Shown piece after piece: positions 6,939 to 14,872 of a stretch of 18,599 bases of DNA (position 1 is the stretch's first letter; each line of letters starts with the position of its first letter). The stretch is from contig CAJJOX010000018.1 in the NCBI GenBank assembly GCA_905193485.1, positions 1 through 18,599 of the forward strand. The letters are read 5' to 3'. The stretch is from an uncultured Porphyromonadaceae bacterium (lineage in GTDB: Bacteria; Bacteroidota; Bacteroidia; Bacteroidales; Muribaculaceae). The notes beneath the pieces were generated by a model, which ran no database searches, was not told where the DNA came from, and worked only from the letters and a program-made list of their open reading frames with translations. The position numbers and the translations under genes are program-made.

Positions 6939-7754
6939 TTATCTGGCACGTGCAACAAGTTCCCGCATGATTTCCATCATCTTGGGCTGCGCGGCTTCAG
7001 CCGCCTTCTGCACTTCCTCATGAGTCGGCACGTCAGTAACATCCTTACCTCCAAGGTCCGTGATCACTGAAACGCCAAACACCTTCATGCCGGCATGATT
7101 TGCTACGATGACTTCGGGCACTGTGGACATACCGACGGCATCGCCCCCGATAATACGGAAATATTCATATTCGGCGGGGGTTTCAAACGTGGGGCCGGGA
7201 ACACCTACATACACTCCGTGCATGACACGAATACCCTTTTCAGCCGCGATTTCATCAGCAAGCCTGATGAGTTCATGATTATAGGCTTCTGTCATAGCCG
7301 GGAAACGCGGGCCCATGCGTTCGTCATTTTTGCCGCGGAGCGGGTTTTCGGGGAAAATATTGATATGGTCGGTAATGATCATGATATCACCCACGCGAAA
7401 TTCCTTATTCATGCCTCCGGCAGCGTTGCTGACATAGAGCGTTTCGATACCGAGGGCTTTCATGACACGCACGGGAAAGGTGACCTGCTTCATGTCGTAG
7501 CCCTCATAGTAGTGGAAGCGGCCCTGCATTGCAAGAACCGGTTTTGAACCGAGACGTCCGAAAATGAGATTGCCGCTATGTCCTTCGACGGTCGACACGG
7601 GAAAATTGGGAATCTCTTTGTAGGGGATATATTTTTTATCATCAATGTGATCGACGAGAGCGCCGAGGCCGGTGCCGAGAATTATTGCGGTATCCGGCAT
7701 CTGCCCAACAATGTTCTTGATATAATCAGCTGTTTCTTGAATTTTGGTCAGCAT
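6939..7754 (-). CDS. punA: Purine nucleoside phosphorylase, trimeric (PNP-I) type
   Basis: The enzyme cleaves purine (deoxy)nucleosides with phosphate to the free base and (deoxy)ribose 1-phosphate in the cytoplasm. Its 271 residues match trimeric PNP: GTGLG at 27-31, the phosphate-site GRFHYYEGY at 78-86, SNAAGG at 109-114, GPTFETPAE at 186-194 with the base-site Glu194, and DAVGMSTVPE at 205-214 with Met209 under the ribose. At the position where 6-oxopurine-specific enzymes usually have Asn (SxITN) this one has Asp233 (SVITD), which may affect base preference. It sits 81 bases after lpxK and 23 bases before thiL. I use punA by analogy to Gram-positive orthologues; deoD would be the hexameric class, which this is not. 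Confidence 0.92.
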   Translation of the reverse strand: MLTKIQETADYIKNIVGQMPDTAIILGTGLGALVDHIDDKKYIPYKEIPNFPVSTVEGHSGNLIFGRLGSKPVLAMQGRFHYYEGYDMKQVTFPVRVMKALGIETLYVSNAAGGMNKEFRVGDIMIITDHINIFPENPLRGKNDERMGPRFPAMTEAYNHELIRLADEIAAEKGIRVMHGVYVGVPGPTFETPAEYEYFRIIGGDAVGMSTVPEVIVANHAGMKVFGVSVITDLGGKDVTDVPTHEEVQKAAEAAQPKMMEIMRELVARAR

Positions 7755-7835
7755 GGCAAGTTGAATTTATATGGTTGAAAGAATAATATTATTAACAACA
7801 ATCGGACGACGCGGGTTTGACGCGATAGACGGATA

Positions 7836-8942
7836 TCATCCGTTTAGGCGCCTGTCGGTGCGCACGAGCTGTTGAAGTATGTCTTCGAGAGAGCGTTCGT
7901 TATAGTCTTTAAAGCTCACACGTATGGGCAGATAGTATGTGCAACGACGCAATTCATGGGGGAAATATGGATTTGTTTTAAGACGAACGGCATCTTTTTC
8001 AGTGGTCACCACAATCTTACGCTGTCCCGACATGGTTTTGAACTTGTTGGAGATGCTTATCATGTCGGAATGACTGAAATGGTGATGGTCGGCGTAGCGT
8101 TTTATGCGTACCTTTGCGGCAAAACGACGTAGATAACGGATAAACGGACGAGGGTTTGCCACACCCGACACAGCCAGAATGGCATCGCCGTCGTTTAGAG
8201 AGCTGAGCTGCATCGCACCGCCCGGTGGCACTGCTTCAGGGAAAAGGGGCTTCAGAGGCTCATAGACATAACTCGAAAACAGTAGCGACTGATATGGGAA
8301 AAGGTCGAGATTGGTCTTGAACACGCGTATCTCCATGGGCTTCATATCCTCGGGGCATTTGGTTACGATGACCACGTCGGCACGTTTAAGCGCACTCACC
8401 GGCTCGCGCAGGCGGCCATAAGGAAGCATGTCATCATTATAGGCCGGACGGCTATATTCCATAAGCACCACGGCTACCGACGGCTTGACATAACGATGCT
8501 GGAAAGCATCGTCGAGCACAATCATATCAAGTTCAGGCGCCAGACGGCGCATTTCTTCGATACCCTTTACCCTGTCTTCGCATACGGCGACCGTCACGCC
8601 CAGATTTCTGAATTTTCGATATATCTGGTAGGGTTCATCGCCTATATCGTCGACATGACTGTCGGGAGTGGCCATGACAAAACCCTTTGTCTTGCGTTTA
8701 TATCCGCGGCTGAGCACACCTATTTTATAATCGCGGCGCAAATGGTCAACAATATACTCCGTGTGGGGAGTCTTTCCGGCACCGCCCATCGATATGTTGC
8801 CGACGACAATCACAGGGATATCGAAAGTGTGCTGTTTGAGAAAGCCACGTTCGAACATCGCATTACGCACAGCCATGACCCACCCATAGACTTTGCTTAT
8901 CGGATAAAGCAGCAGATGTGAAAGCAGTTTGTTCTTGGCCAT
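7836..8942 (-). CDS. lpxK: Tetraacyldisaccharide 4'-kinase
   Basis: LpxK phosphorylates the 4' position of the lipid A disaccharide to lipid IVA at the inner membrane. In the 368-residue protein an N-terminal membrane-associated helix (about 8-24) precedes VIVVGNISMGGAGKTPHTEY, split around residues 44-63, whose SMGGAGKTP (51-59) is the family P-loop. Further motifs are LSRGYKR at 77-83, GDEP at 101-104 and LDDAFQHR at 143-150, the last being the Bacteroidetes form of DDGxQHR. It shows that the organism makes a lipid A. The gene is 48 bases downstream of sppA and 81 bases upstream of punA. Confidence 0.95.
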   Translation of the reverse strand: MAKNKLLSHLLLYPISKVYGWVMAVRNAMFERGFLKQHTFDIPVIVVGNISMGGAGKTPHTEYIVDHLRRDYKIGVLSRGYKRKTKGFVMATPDSHVDDIGDEPYQIYRKFRNLGVTVAVCEDRVKGIEEMRRLAPELDMIVLDDAFQHRYVKPSVAVVLMEYSRPAYNDDMLPYGRLREPVSALKRADVVIVTKCPEDMKPMEIRVFKTNLDLFPYQSLLFSSYVYEPLKPLFPEAVPPGGAMQLSSLNDGDAILAVSGVANPRPFIRYLRRFAAKVRIKRYADHHHFSHSDMISISNKFKTMSGQRKIVVTTEKDAVRLKTNPYFPHELRRCTYYLPIRVSFKDYNERSLEDILQQLVRTDRRLNG

Positions 8943-8990
8943 GACTTGATCGTTTGCTGTTAATTGTCAGTATTCAACCGACCGGGTTGT

Positions 8991-10748
8991 CTACCGGATG
9001 TGCATATAATTCATTCGACACTGAAGCGGATACATCGTGCGCACACGATTGGCGACACGCGCGAATATTGCCGACTGCGGATCAAGAGCCCCGGCCAATG
9101 CCGAATATATCTGCCGGCTCTCCACACCGGCCAACTCAGCCCACCATTGCCGATTGATTTCGGGATATTCCACTATCCTCACGTCGGAATAGTCGACTCC
9201 GAGTTTCTCGGCCATATCCTCGATTGTGCGGCGCAAGCCGCCAAGTTCATCCACAAGACCGTTTTCAAGTGCGCTGAGTCCGTCCCAGACACGCCCTTGC
9301 GCGATTGCGCCGATCTGTTCGACCGACATGCCACGCGATTGCGCGCATCGGCTCACGAAAAGTTCATATCCACGGTCGACATAACTTTGCATTGCTTCGC
9401 GTTGTGCAGGTGTCATCTGATGCAGCAGTCCCGGGAAATCGCCAGTATTTGTTTCCACGGTCACGGCATTGATTCCGAGCTTATCCTTCATCAGCGGCTC
9501 AACATTCGGGATTATTCCGAAAATGCCGATCGACCCGGTGAGAGTCAACGGAGAAGCAAAAATCTTGTCGGCGCCGCATGATATATAGTAACCGCCTGAA
9601 GCGGTGTAGTCGCCCATCGAAACATAAAAAGGTTTCCCCGAGGCTTTAAACTGCTGCAACGCCTCCCAGATCTGCTCGGAAGCGAATGCGCTTCCACCGC
9701 CGGAGTTGACGCGGAGCACGAGTCCGTCGACCGTATCATCTTTCGCAAGGTCGAGAATCTGAGGCACTATCGTTGCCGAAGCGATGCCGTCGTCGGCATC
9801 TTCGGTGATATCACCGACGGCATAAAGCACGGCTATAGTCTTTTTAGTATCGGCGTTTTCATCGGCTGCAATCGCATTGCAATAATCCTGAAAATCGACA
9901 TATTGCGGTTCGTCTGTACTTGTTCGCGACATAACGAGGCTGTCGATCTGACGCCGGTAGGCTGTATTGTCGACAATTTTACGAGTGCGGTAGCTCTCAG
10001 GCGCCTGTGCGAAACTGAAACTGTTGGCCCAGGCATTAATGCTGTCGACATGCGTGTGACGGGCTATAGCGATTGAATCGGCCATATCATCCCAGATCCG
10101 GCCGAGGAAATGGTCGATCTGTTCACGGTTGGGCTCGCTCATGCCGTCGAGCAGGAACGGCTCCACGGCGCTTTTATATGTGCCCACTTTCACGACCTGA
10201 CATTCAACGCCCACCTTTTCGAGAAGATTCTTGAAATAGAATGTGGTTGCGCTGAGGCCGTGGATATCGACCATACCTACAGGATTGACATATATCTCGC
10301 TCGCCGATGTCGCGATGAAATAGTCGGCTTGAGAATAATTGTCACCGTAAGCCACTACCCATTTACCGGATTTTTTGAAATCTTTGATGGCATCGATTAT
10401 TTCCTCGCATTGGGCAAGTCCGGCACTTACACCGCCGCAATCGATCAAAATGCCATCAATTCGGCCATCAGTCTTGGCCGCCCTTATGGAATTGACGATT
10501 TCAGCGAGCGAAATCTTTCCTTCATATTCCTCATTGATAATATCCATGAAGTCGACGTCAGTGGCACGGTCGACAATCTCTCCGGAGAGATCTATGCGCA
10601 GCACACTATGGTCTTTGACTTCGATGTCAGTCTCACTAAATTGTTTGACAAATGCAACAATAGTCAGCACAATGAGCAATCCGCCAAGAAGCACTGAAAG
10701 CCAGATGGCCGCAAGGGTGCCCATAAAGCTGTAGAAGAATTTTTTCAT
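8991..10748 (-). CDS. sppA: Signal peptide peptidase SppA, long (67K) type
   Basis: SppA is a membrane-anchored serine protease that degrades cleaved signal peptides in the inner membrane, facing the periplasm. The 585-residue protein is the tandem-domain form. An N-terminal membrane helix spans about residues 10-33. The N-terminal domain carries Lys192 in GTYKSAVEPF, the general base. The C-terminal domain carries the nucleophile Ser384 in GDYTASGGYYIS, preceded by the LRVNSGGGSA oxyanion region at 345-354 and followed by TGSIGIFG. The spacing between Lys and Ser (192 residues) is close to that in E. coli SppA (K209 and S409). It is the first gene of the sppA-lpxK-punA-thiL unit and follows a promoter-like box. 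Confidence 0.94.
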   Translation of the reverse strand: MKKFFYSFMGTLAAIWLSVLLGGLLIVLTIVAFVKQFSETDIEVKDHSVLRIDLSGEIVDRATDVDFMDIINEEYEGKISLAEIVNSIRAAKTDGRIDGILIDCGGVSAGLAQCEEIIDAIKDFKKSGKWVVAYGDNYSQADYFIATSASEIYVNPVGMVDIHGLSATTFYFKNLLEKVGVECQVVKVGTYKSAVEPFLLDGMSEPNREQIDHFLGRIWDDMADSIAIARHTHVDSINAWANSFSFAQAPESYRTRKIVDNTAYRRQIDSLVMSRTSTDEPQYVDFQDYCNAIAADENADTKKTIAVLYAVGDITEDADDGIASATIVPQILDLAKDDTVDGLVLRVNSGGGSAFASEQIWEALQQFKASGKPFYVSMGDYTASGGYYISCGADKIFASPLTLTGSIGIFGIIPNVEPLMKDKLGINAVTVETNTGDFPGLLHQMTPAQREAMQSYVDRGYELFVSRCAQSRGMSVEQIGAIAQGRVWDGLSALENGLVDELGGLRRTIEDMAEKLGVDYSDVRIVEYPEINRQWWAELAGVESRQIYSALAGALDPQSAIFARVANRVRTMYPLQCRMNYMHIR

Positions 10749-10823
10749 TTTTTAATCCTATGTATGGACAATACAGAACCAGAGTCTAAAAAGCGACTCG
10801 ACACATCATTCTGTGTCATGTTA

Positions 10824-10831
10824 CAAAATTA
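10824..10831 (-). promoter_or_regulatory. Putative Bacteroidetes-type -7 box upstream of sppA
   Basis: On the - strand these bases read TAATTTTG, an exact match to TAnnTTTG. No clear TTTG lies at the expected distance upstream, so the -33 element is weak. The predicted start would leave a leader of roughly 70 bases, with a small hairpin (GACACA/TGTGTC, 10800-10817) close to its 5' end. The box lies just after the gpmA terminator, a sensible place for a new promoter. Confidence 0.4.
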
Positions 10832-10863
10832 ATGCTTTTTGAGCGTAATAACCACGTATTCAC

Positions 10864-10910
10864 AAAAAAAATCACCGCGGCGGAGTTTTTTTGTCATTCC
10901 GCCACGATGA
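10864..10910 (-). terminator. Rho-independent terminator after gpmA
   Basis: Bases 10872-10884 pair with 10898-10910 to give a 13-position stem. The two positions that are C-A mismatches on the + strand become G-U wobbles on the - strand, so the hairpin is fully paired only in the - strand transcript. Eight T residues follow directly (10871 down to 10864). This direction bias and the T-run make it a good terminator for the cdsA-to-gpmA unit. Confidence 0.85.
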
Positions 10911-10919
10911 TTATTATAG

Positions 10920-10938
10920 ATACGGCGTCGCGCCGTAT
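10920..10938 (-). other. Second, tight hairpin in the gpmA 3' untranslated region
   Basis: A perfect 8-bp inverted repeat, ATACGGCG (10920-10927) and CGCCGTAT (10931-10938), encloses a 3-base loop. It lies 17 bases past the gpmA stop and just before the T-run terminator on the - strand. It has no T-run of its own, so it is more likely to protect the mRNA 3' end or assist termination than to terminate by itself. Confidence 0.6.
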
Positions 10939-10954
10939 GTCAAATGGCCATGTA

Positions 10955-11644
10955 TCAGAGGTAACGGCTGGAAAGGACATTCATGCGACCGTCTATCTCG
11001 AAGACCCAGGGACGTCCGGTCGGTATCTCGACATCAACAATCTCAGCGGCAGTGAAATGGCACATCATCATGGCCAATCCGCGAAGACTGTTGCCATGTG
11101 CGGCTATGAGCACTGTTTCGTGATCGCGTGTCGCCGGCACAATACGTTCCTCCCAACAGCAGCGCACACGTGCGATCGTATCCTGAAGGGATTCGGCCAA
11201 CGGAAGTTCATCGGCAGAAAGAGAGTCGTAACGTGAATCATTTCCGGGCCAACGCGGATCGTCGGGCGTGAGCAGCGGCGGGGTGTCGTCGAATCCGCGA
11301 CGCCATTCGTGCACCGTGGCTTCACCATACTCTCTGGCTGTTTCGGCTTTGTTTAGGCCTTGCAAAGCGCCATAATGCCGTTCGTTGAGGTGCCAGTCGC
11401 GTATTGCCGGCACCCAGTCGCGTTCGAGCCGGGCCATCACTATCTGAAGGGTGTGGATAGCACGGCGCAGATAGGAGGTGAAACTGATATCGGGGAACAA
11501 TCCGGCGGCCTTCAGAAGATCGGCGGCATGAGCGGCCTCAGCACGTCCGTTATCCGACAGATCGACATCGGTCCATCCGGTGAAACGGTTTTCGAGGTTC
11601 CATACGCTCTGTCCGTGGCGGAGAAGTATGATACGTTTGGCCAT
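10955..11644 (-). CDS. gpmA: 2,3-bisphosphoglycerate-dependent phosphoglycerate mutase
   Basis: GpmA interconverts 3- and 2-phosphoglycerate in glycolysis and gluconeogenesis. The 229-residue protein has all catalytic elements in place: RHGQSVWN with the phospho-acceptor His10, TSYLRRAIHT with the substrate-binding Arg pair near 60-61, NERHYGALQG with Glu88, and AAHGNSLRG with His183. These match E. coli positions H11, R62, E89 and H184. It is somewhat shorter than E. coli GpmA (250), mainly at the C-terminus, which still ends in a sheet-like segment (IDGRMNVLSSRYL). The gene is 14 bases downstream of the DUF3332 gene and is followed by two hairpins, so it is the last gene of its unit. Confidence 0.95.
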   Translation of the reverse strand: MAKRIILLRHGQSVWNLENRFTGWTDVDLSDNGRAEAAHAADLLKAAGLFPDISFTSYLRRAIHTLQIVMARLERDWVPAIRDWHLNERHYGALQGLNKAETAREYGEATVHEWRRGFDDTPPLLTPDDPRWPGNDSRYDSLSADELPLAESLQDTIARVRCCWEERIVPATRDHETVLIAAHGNSLRGLAMMMCHFTAAEIVDVEIPTGRPWVFEIDGRMNVLSSRYL

Positions 11645-11658
11645 ATGCGGTAGAAAGA

Positions 11659-12207
11659 TCAGCGGTTTGCCATCATAGCGGCGGAGGTGACCATATCCTG
11701 ATAAGCGAAAACTCCGGGCTGCGAAAGTTCAACGATTGTCGATCCGCCGTCGGGTGCGGGCATCTTCACGTGATTTTCGTCGATGAATGTCATCAGCTCA
11801 TAGGTTTCGCCATTGGCGGTCATCGACCATGTCTGTTCGTCCTGATCGAAGTCGAGGCGCACGACGCTGCCGTCGTTTTCGCTTGTGATGGTATACCCCT
11901 TGCCGTCACAGTCGACGATATAGCGGCCGTCCTGACCTTCGATAACCGATTTGCCCTGAGCCACAGGGTTGGAGCCGCTCCAGAATTCGATGCTGTTGAG
12001 CACAAGAACATCTGCAAGAGCCGAAACCTCATAGACAGGAAGAATCCAGAATGCGAAGAACACAAGTTCGTTGACAAACTTGTTGCCGACCTGCTGGTTC
12101 CATGTCAGAAGTTTGTTGGTCAACTTAAAGCTGCCGATACATGAAGTTGTGACGAATGAGCCACACAAAAGAAGCACGATAGCTACGGTAAAATAGTTTC
12201 TTTTCAT
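11659..12207 (-). CDS. DUF3332 family protein, probable lipoprotein
   Basis: The 182-residue product starts with a signal peptide (basic MKRN, hydrophobic 6-20) ending at VTTSC, so Cys23 is probably lipidated; the site is a loose fit to the lipobox, as is common in Bacteroidetes. Next comes the DUF3332 signature: GSFKLTNKLLTWNQQVGNKFVNELV, split across residues 25-49, a hydrophobic segment at about 48-70, and LNSIEFWSGSNP (70-81). A beta-rich domain with Asp/Gly turns follows (DGRYIVDCDGKGYTI). The function of this family is not known. With the second hydrophobic segment it could be held in the membrane instead of being a free periplasmic lipoprotein. It lies 40 bases after the lytic transglycosylase gene and 14 bases before gpmA. 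Confidence 0.85.
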   Translation of the reverse strand: MKRNYFTVAIVLLLCGSFVTTSCIGSFKLTNKLLTWNQQVGNKFVNELVFFAFWILPVYEVSALADVLVLNSIEFWSGSNPVAQGKSVIEGQDGRYIVDCDGKGYTITSENDGSVVRLDFDQDEQTWSMTANGETYELMTFIDENHVKMPAPDGGSTIVELSQPGVFAYQDMVTSAAMMANR

Positions 12208-12247
12208 CTCTCGTTAGTTAATTTAGGTTTATGTTTGAATAACGCAT

Positions 12248-13660
12248 TTAATGCGGGATTTGTTTTTTTGCCTTGGCATAGCATGCCATCACCGTACGGA
12301 CGTAGTCGAATGTCTGACGCCCGCGGAAATAACCGTAGCGACACACCGGATCATTATAGTATTCGGGGTTGGATTTCAGAAGCAGCGCTTCGGCAACATT
12401 CCCGTCCCACACATCGGCTTTCATGCCGTGTTTACGGGCGATTGCTATGGCATCGAGTATATGGGCGAGGCCGGAATTGTAAGCGGCAAGGACAAATTTG
12501 ACCCGTTCCTGAGGATCCGGAACCTCTTTTTTCAGTGAGTTGTCGAGCGATTTGAGCACCTTGACGGCCGTTGAGACGCTTCCTTCATTGTCAGCCATCC
12601 GCTCTTCAGACAGTCCGAAGGCACGGGCGGTAGCGGGCATAAGCTGCATGAGGCCACGTGCACCGGCCCATGACACCTGGGTCGAATCATAACGGCTTTC
12701 GGCGTATCCTATGGCAGAAAGAAGTCGCCAATCCCATCCCAACTGTGAGGCATAACGGCGAAAAAGGTTGTCATACGGCGACATGCGGCCTTTGGAGAAG
12801 TCAAGCACATAAAGAGCGTCGCCCGCCTGCTTGCTGCGTTCATAGTAACGTTTCAGCAATGAGGCCCGTTCGCGGCGCGGAGCTTCCTGTGCCGACCATG
12901 CGTTGATTGTGTCGGCGAGCCATGCCTTGTCACGCGCAACAGCCCAGGCCGATCGCTGGGGGAATCCGACCTCGAGCGTTATGTCAAGATCGGGATAATA
13001 GGATTTGTTGAGCGCGGCAATGTCGCTGTCGACCACCGTAAGCGGAATCTCGCCATCCGAAACCATCGCGATCAGATCTTCCGTAATCAGTGTGTCGCGT
13101 TCGACCGGACGGATATTGATTCCGCCACCGATCTCATTATTGAGGTTGAGCAGACGATGATAGTATTTTGAATCGTTTTCAACATACACTTCACGTCCGG
13201 CGAGCTGCGTCACATCAGTGATACGCAGGCTGTCGGGAGCCCGCCGCGGCTGCACGAGCACCTGATGGGTGATGTTTTCAACGCCACACGCCACCACGCG
13301 TTCACGATATTCGGCCGTAACCGGCACTTCATAGGCCAACAGATCTATAAGACCGGAATCAAGCATCTCAACTGCGCGTGCCAGATTGTTGGCCACCACA
13401 ATCTGCATCTCCATGCCTTTGTCGGAGGCGAAACGGCGCGCAAGGTCGTAGTCATAGCCCATTTCAGTTTCACGATATATGAAATATGATGTAGGGCTGT
13501 AGAGCGTACCGACCCTCAACGTGTCGGGAAGTTGCAACCGGCCTGATGACGACGATGCCGAATCGGCAGTATCAGCCGACCCGTTACCGCCGCCTCCGCC
13601 TGCGGCAATAGCCGATATGAGCAGAATGGAGAATAGATATATGTGGCGCGCTGCAATCAA
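12248..13660 (-). CDS. MltF-like lytic murein transglycosylase (solute-binding domain plus SLT domain)
   Basis: The 470-residue protein has a signal peptide (about residues 5-20, ending AIAA), a Gly/Ser-rich linker (21-40), a periplasmic solute-binding-type domain (about 45-265; LRVGTLYSPTSYF and MGYDYDLARRFA are typical), and a C-terminal soluble-lytic-transglycosylase domain. The catalytic residue is Glu321 in AIGYAESRYDS, followed by GARGLMQLMPATA at 333-345. Such enzymes cleave peptidoglycan glycan strands, forming 1,6-anhydro-MurNAc ends. MltF of E. coli is an outer-membrane lipoprotein; no lipobox Cys is seen here. The start is TTG at 13660. A stop lies two codons upstream, and no ATG occurs before residue 67, so this is the only reasonable start. 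It overlaps the purM stop as TTGA. Confidence 0.88.
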   Translation of the reverse strand: MIAARHIYLFSILLISAIAAGGGGGNGSADTADSASSSSGRLQLPDTLRVGTLYSPTSYFIYRETEMGYDYDLARRFASDKGMEMQIVVANNLARAVEMLDSGLIDLLAYEVPVTAEYRERVVACGVENITHQVLVQPRRAPDSLRITDVTQLAGREVYVENDSKYYHRLLNLNNEIGGGINIRPVERDTLITEDLIAMVSDGEIPLTVVDSDIAALNKSYYPDLDITLEVGFPQRSAWAVARDKAWLADTINAWSAQEAPRRERASLLKRYYERSKQAGDALYVLDFSKGRMSPYDNLFRRYASQLGWDWRLLSAIGYAESRYDSTQVSWAGARGLMQLMPATARAFGLSEERMADNEGSVSTAVKVLKSLDNSLKKEVPDPQERVKFVLAAYNSGLAHILDAIAIARKHGMKADVWDGNVAEALLLKSNPEYYNDPVCRYGYFRGRQTFDYVRTVMACYAKAKKQIPH

Positions 13661-14823
13661 TATTCAAAGGTGCCTTTGTCGCTTATGATGGTCAGGCGGT
13701 TGGTGTAGGATTCCTCAACGCGACCGATCACCTTGGCCTCTATGCCGAATTCGGCAGCTATATCTATCACAGTCTGAGCATGCTCAGGAGCAAGATAGAT
13801 CTCCATGCGGTGACCCATATTGAACACCTTATACATTTCCGCCCAGTCCGTGCCGCTTTGTTTCTGAATGAGATTGAAAAGCGGCGGCACATCAAACATA
13901 TTGTCTTTTATCACATGTTTGCGTTCGACGAAATGCATCACCTTCGTCTGCGCTCCCCCCGAACAATGCACCATGCCATGTATATCATGGCGCATGCGGT
14001 CAAGTATCCGTTTGATCACCGGGGCATAGGTGCGCGTCGGCGAAAGGACAAGCTTGCCGGCATCGACAGTCACACCGTCGACAGGATCGGTCAGACTCAT
14101 GCCGCCGGAATATATAAGCTCGTCGGGCACGGCGGCATCGAAACTTTCGGGATATTTTTCGGCAAGATATTTGCCAAACACATCATGACGTGCCGATGTC
14201 AGACCGTTGCTGCCCATACCGCCGTTGTAGGCGCTCTCATAGTTCGCCTGACCATAGGAGGCAAGACCGACGATTACGTCGCCCGCCGCTATGTCGGCAT
14301 TGTTTATCACATCGGCCCGGCGCATACGGCAGGTCACTGTCGAATCGACGATAATCGTGCGCACAAGGTCGCCCACATCAGCCGTTTCACCGCCTGTGCT
14401 ATAGGCATTAACACCCATCGATCTAAGCGATTGCAGCAGTTCCTCGGTGCCGTTGATGATGGCTGATATCACCTCTCCGGGCACAAGAAGCTTGTTGCGG
14501 CCAATGGTGGAACTGACGAGAATATTGTCCGTCGCGCCAACACAGAGCAGATCGTCGATGTTCATGATAAGCGCGTCCTGCGCAATCCCTTTCCATACGC
14601 TCAGGTCGCCGGTTTCACGCCAATAGAGATAGGCCAGCGACGATTTGGTTCCGGCTCCGTCGGCATGCATGATATTGCAGTAGTCGGGGTCACCGCCGAG
14701 AATATCAGGGATAATCTTACAGAATGCCCTGGGATAAAGGCCTTTATCGACATTCTTAATTGCGTTATGCACATCTTCCTTTGACGCGGACACGCCGCGG
14801 AGATTATATCTTATGTCACTCAT
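13657..14823 (-). CDS. purM: Phosphoribosylformylglycinamidine cyclo-ligase (AIR synthetase), Bacteroidetes form
   Basis: PurM closes the imidazole ring of purine biosynthesis, turning FGAM and ATP into AIR. The 388-residue product fits the Bacteroidetes form I recall (about 388-390), longer than E. coli PurM (345). Visible landmarks are the N-terminal YNLRGVSASKEDVHNAIKN region, HADGAGTKSSLAYLY (53-67) with the substrate-side Gly/Thr/Lys, DALIMNIDDLLCVGAT (83-98), the GGETADVGDLV block (143-153), and near the C-terminus VHCSGGAQTK and VFNMGHRMEIY. No other pur gene is nearby. It lies 49 bases after cdsA and its TGA overlaps the start of the lytic transglycosylase gene. Confidence 0.93.
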   Translation of the reverse strand: MSDIRYNLRGVSASKEDVHNAIKNVDKGLYPRAFCKIIPDILGGDPDYCNIMHADGAGTKSSLAYLYWRETGDLSVWKGIAQDALIMNIDDLLCVGATDNILVSSTIGRNKLLVPGEVISAIINGTEELLQSLRSMGVNAYSTGGETADVGDLVRTIIVDSTVTCRMRRADVINNADIAAGDVIVGLASYGQANYESAYNGGMGSNGLTSARHDVFGKYLAEKYPESFDAAVPDELIYSGGMSLTDPVDGVTVDAGKLVLSPTRTYAPVIKRILDRMRHDIHGMVHCSGGAQTKVMHFVERKHVIKDNMFDVPPLFNLIQKQSGTDWAEMYKVFNMGHRMEIYLAPEHAQTVIDIAAEFGIEAKVIGRVEESYTNRLTIISDKGTFEY

Positions 14824-14872
14824 AATGTGATGGATGGAATTAATTTTAATGTTTCGCTATGTGTGATTACGG

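Noticed and set aside
10800..10817. Small hairpin GACACA/TGTGTC in the sppA leader
   Set aside because: A 6-bp stem is common by chance, and nothing links it to a known riboswitch or leader element.
12243..12255. Palindrome CGCATTTAATGCG at the end of the lytic transglycosylase gene
   Set aside because: It is short, has almost no loop, overlaps the stop codon and has no T-run, so I do not call it a terminator.
13780..14466. Open frame of 228 codons on the + strand inside purM
   Set aside because: It is a shadow of purM. The translation is His- and Ile-rich with no recognisable motif.
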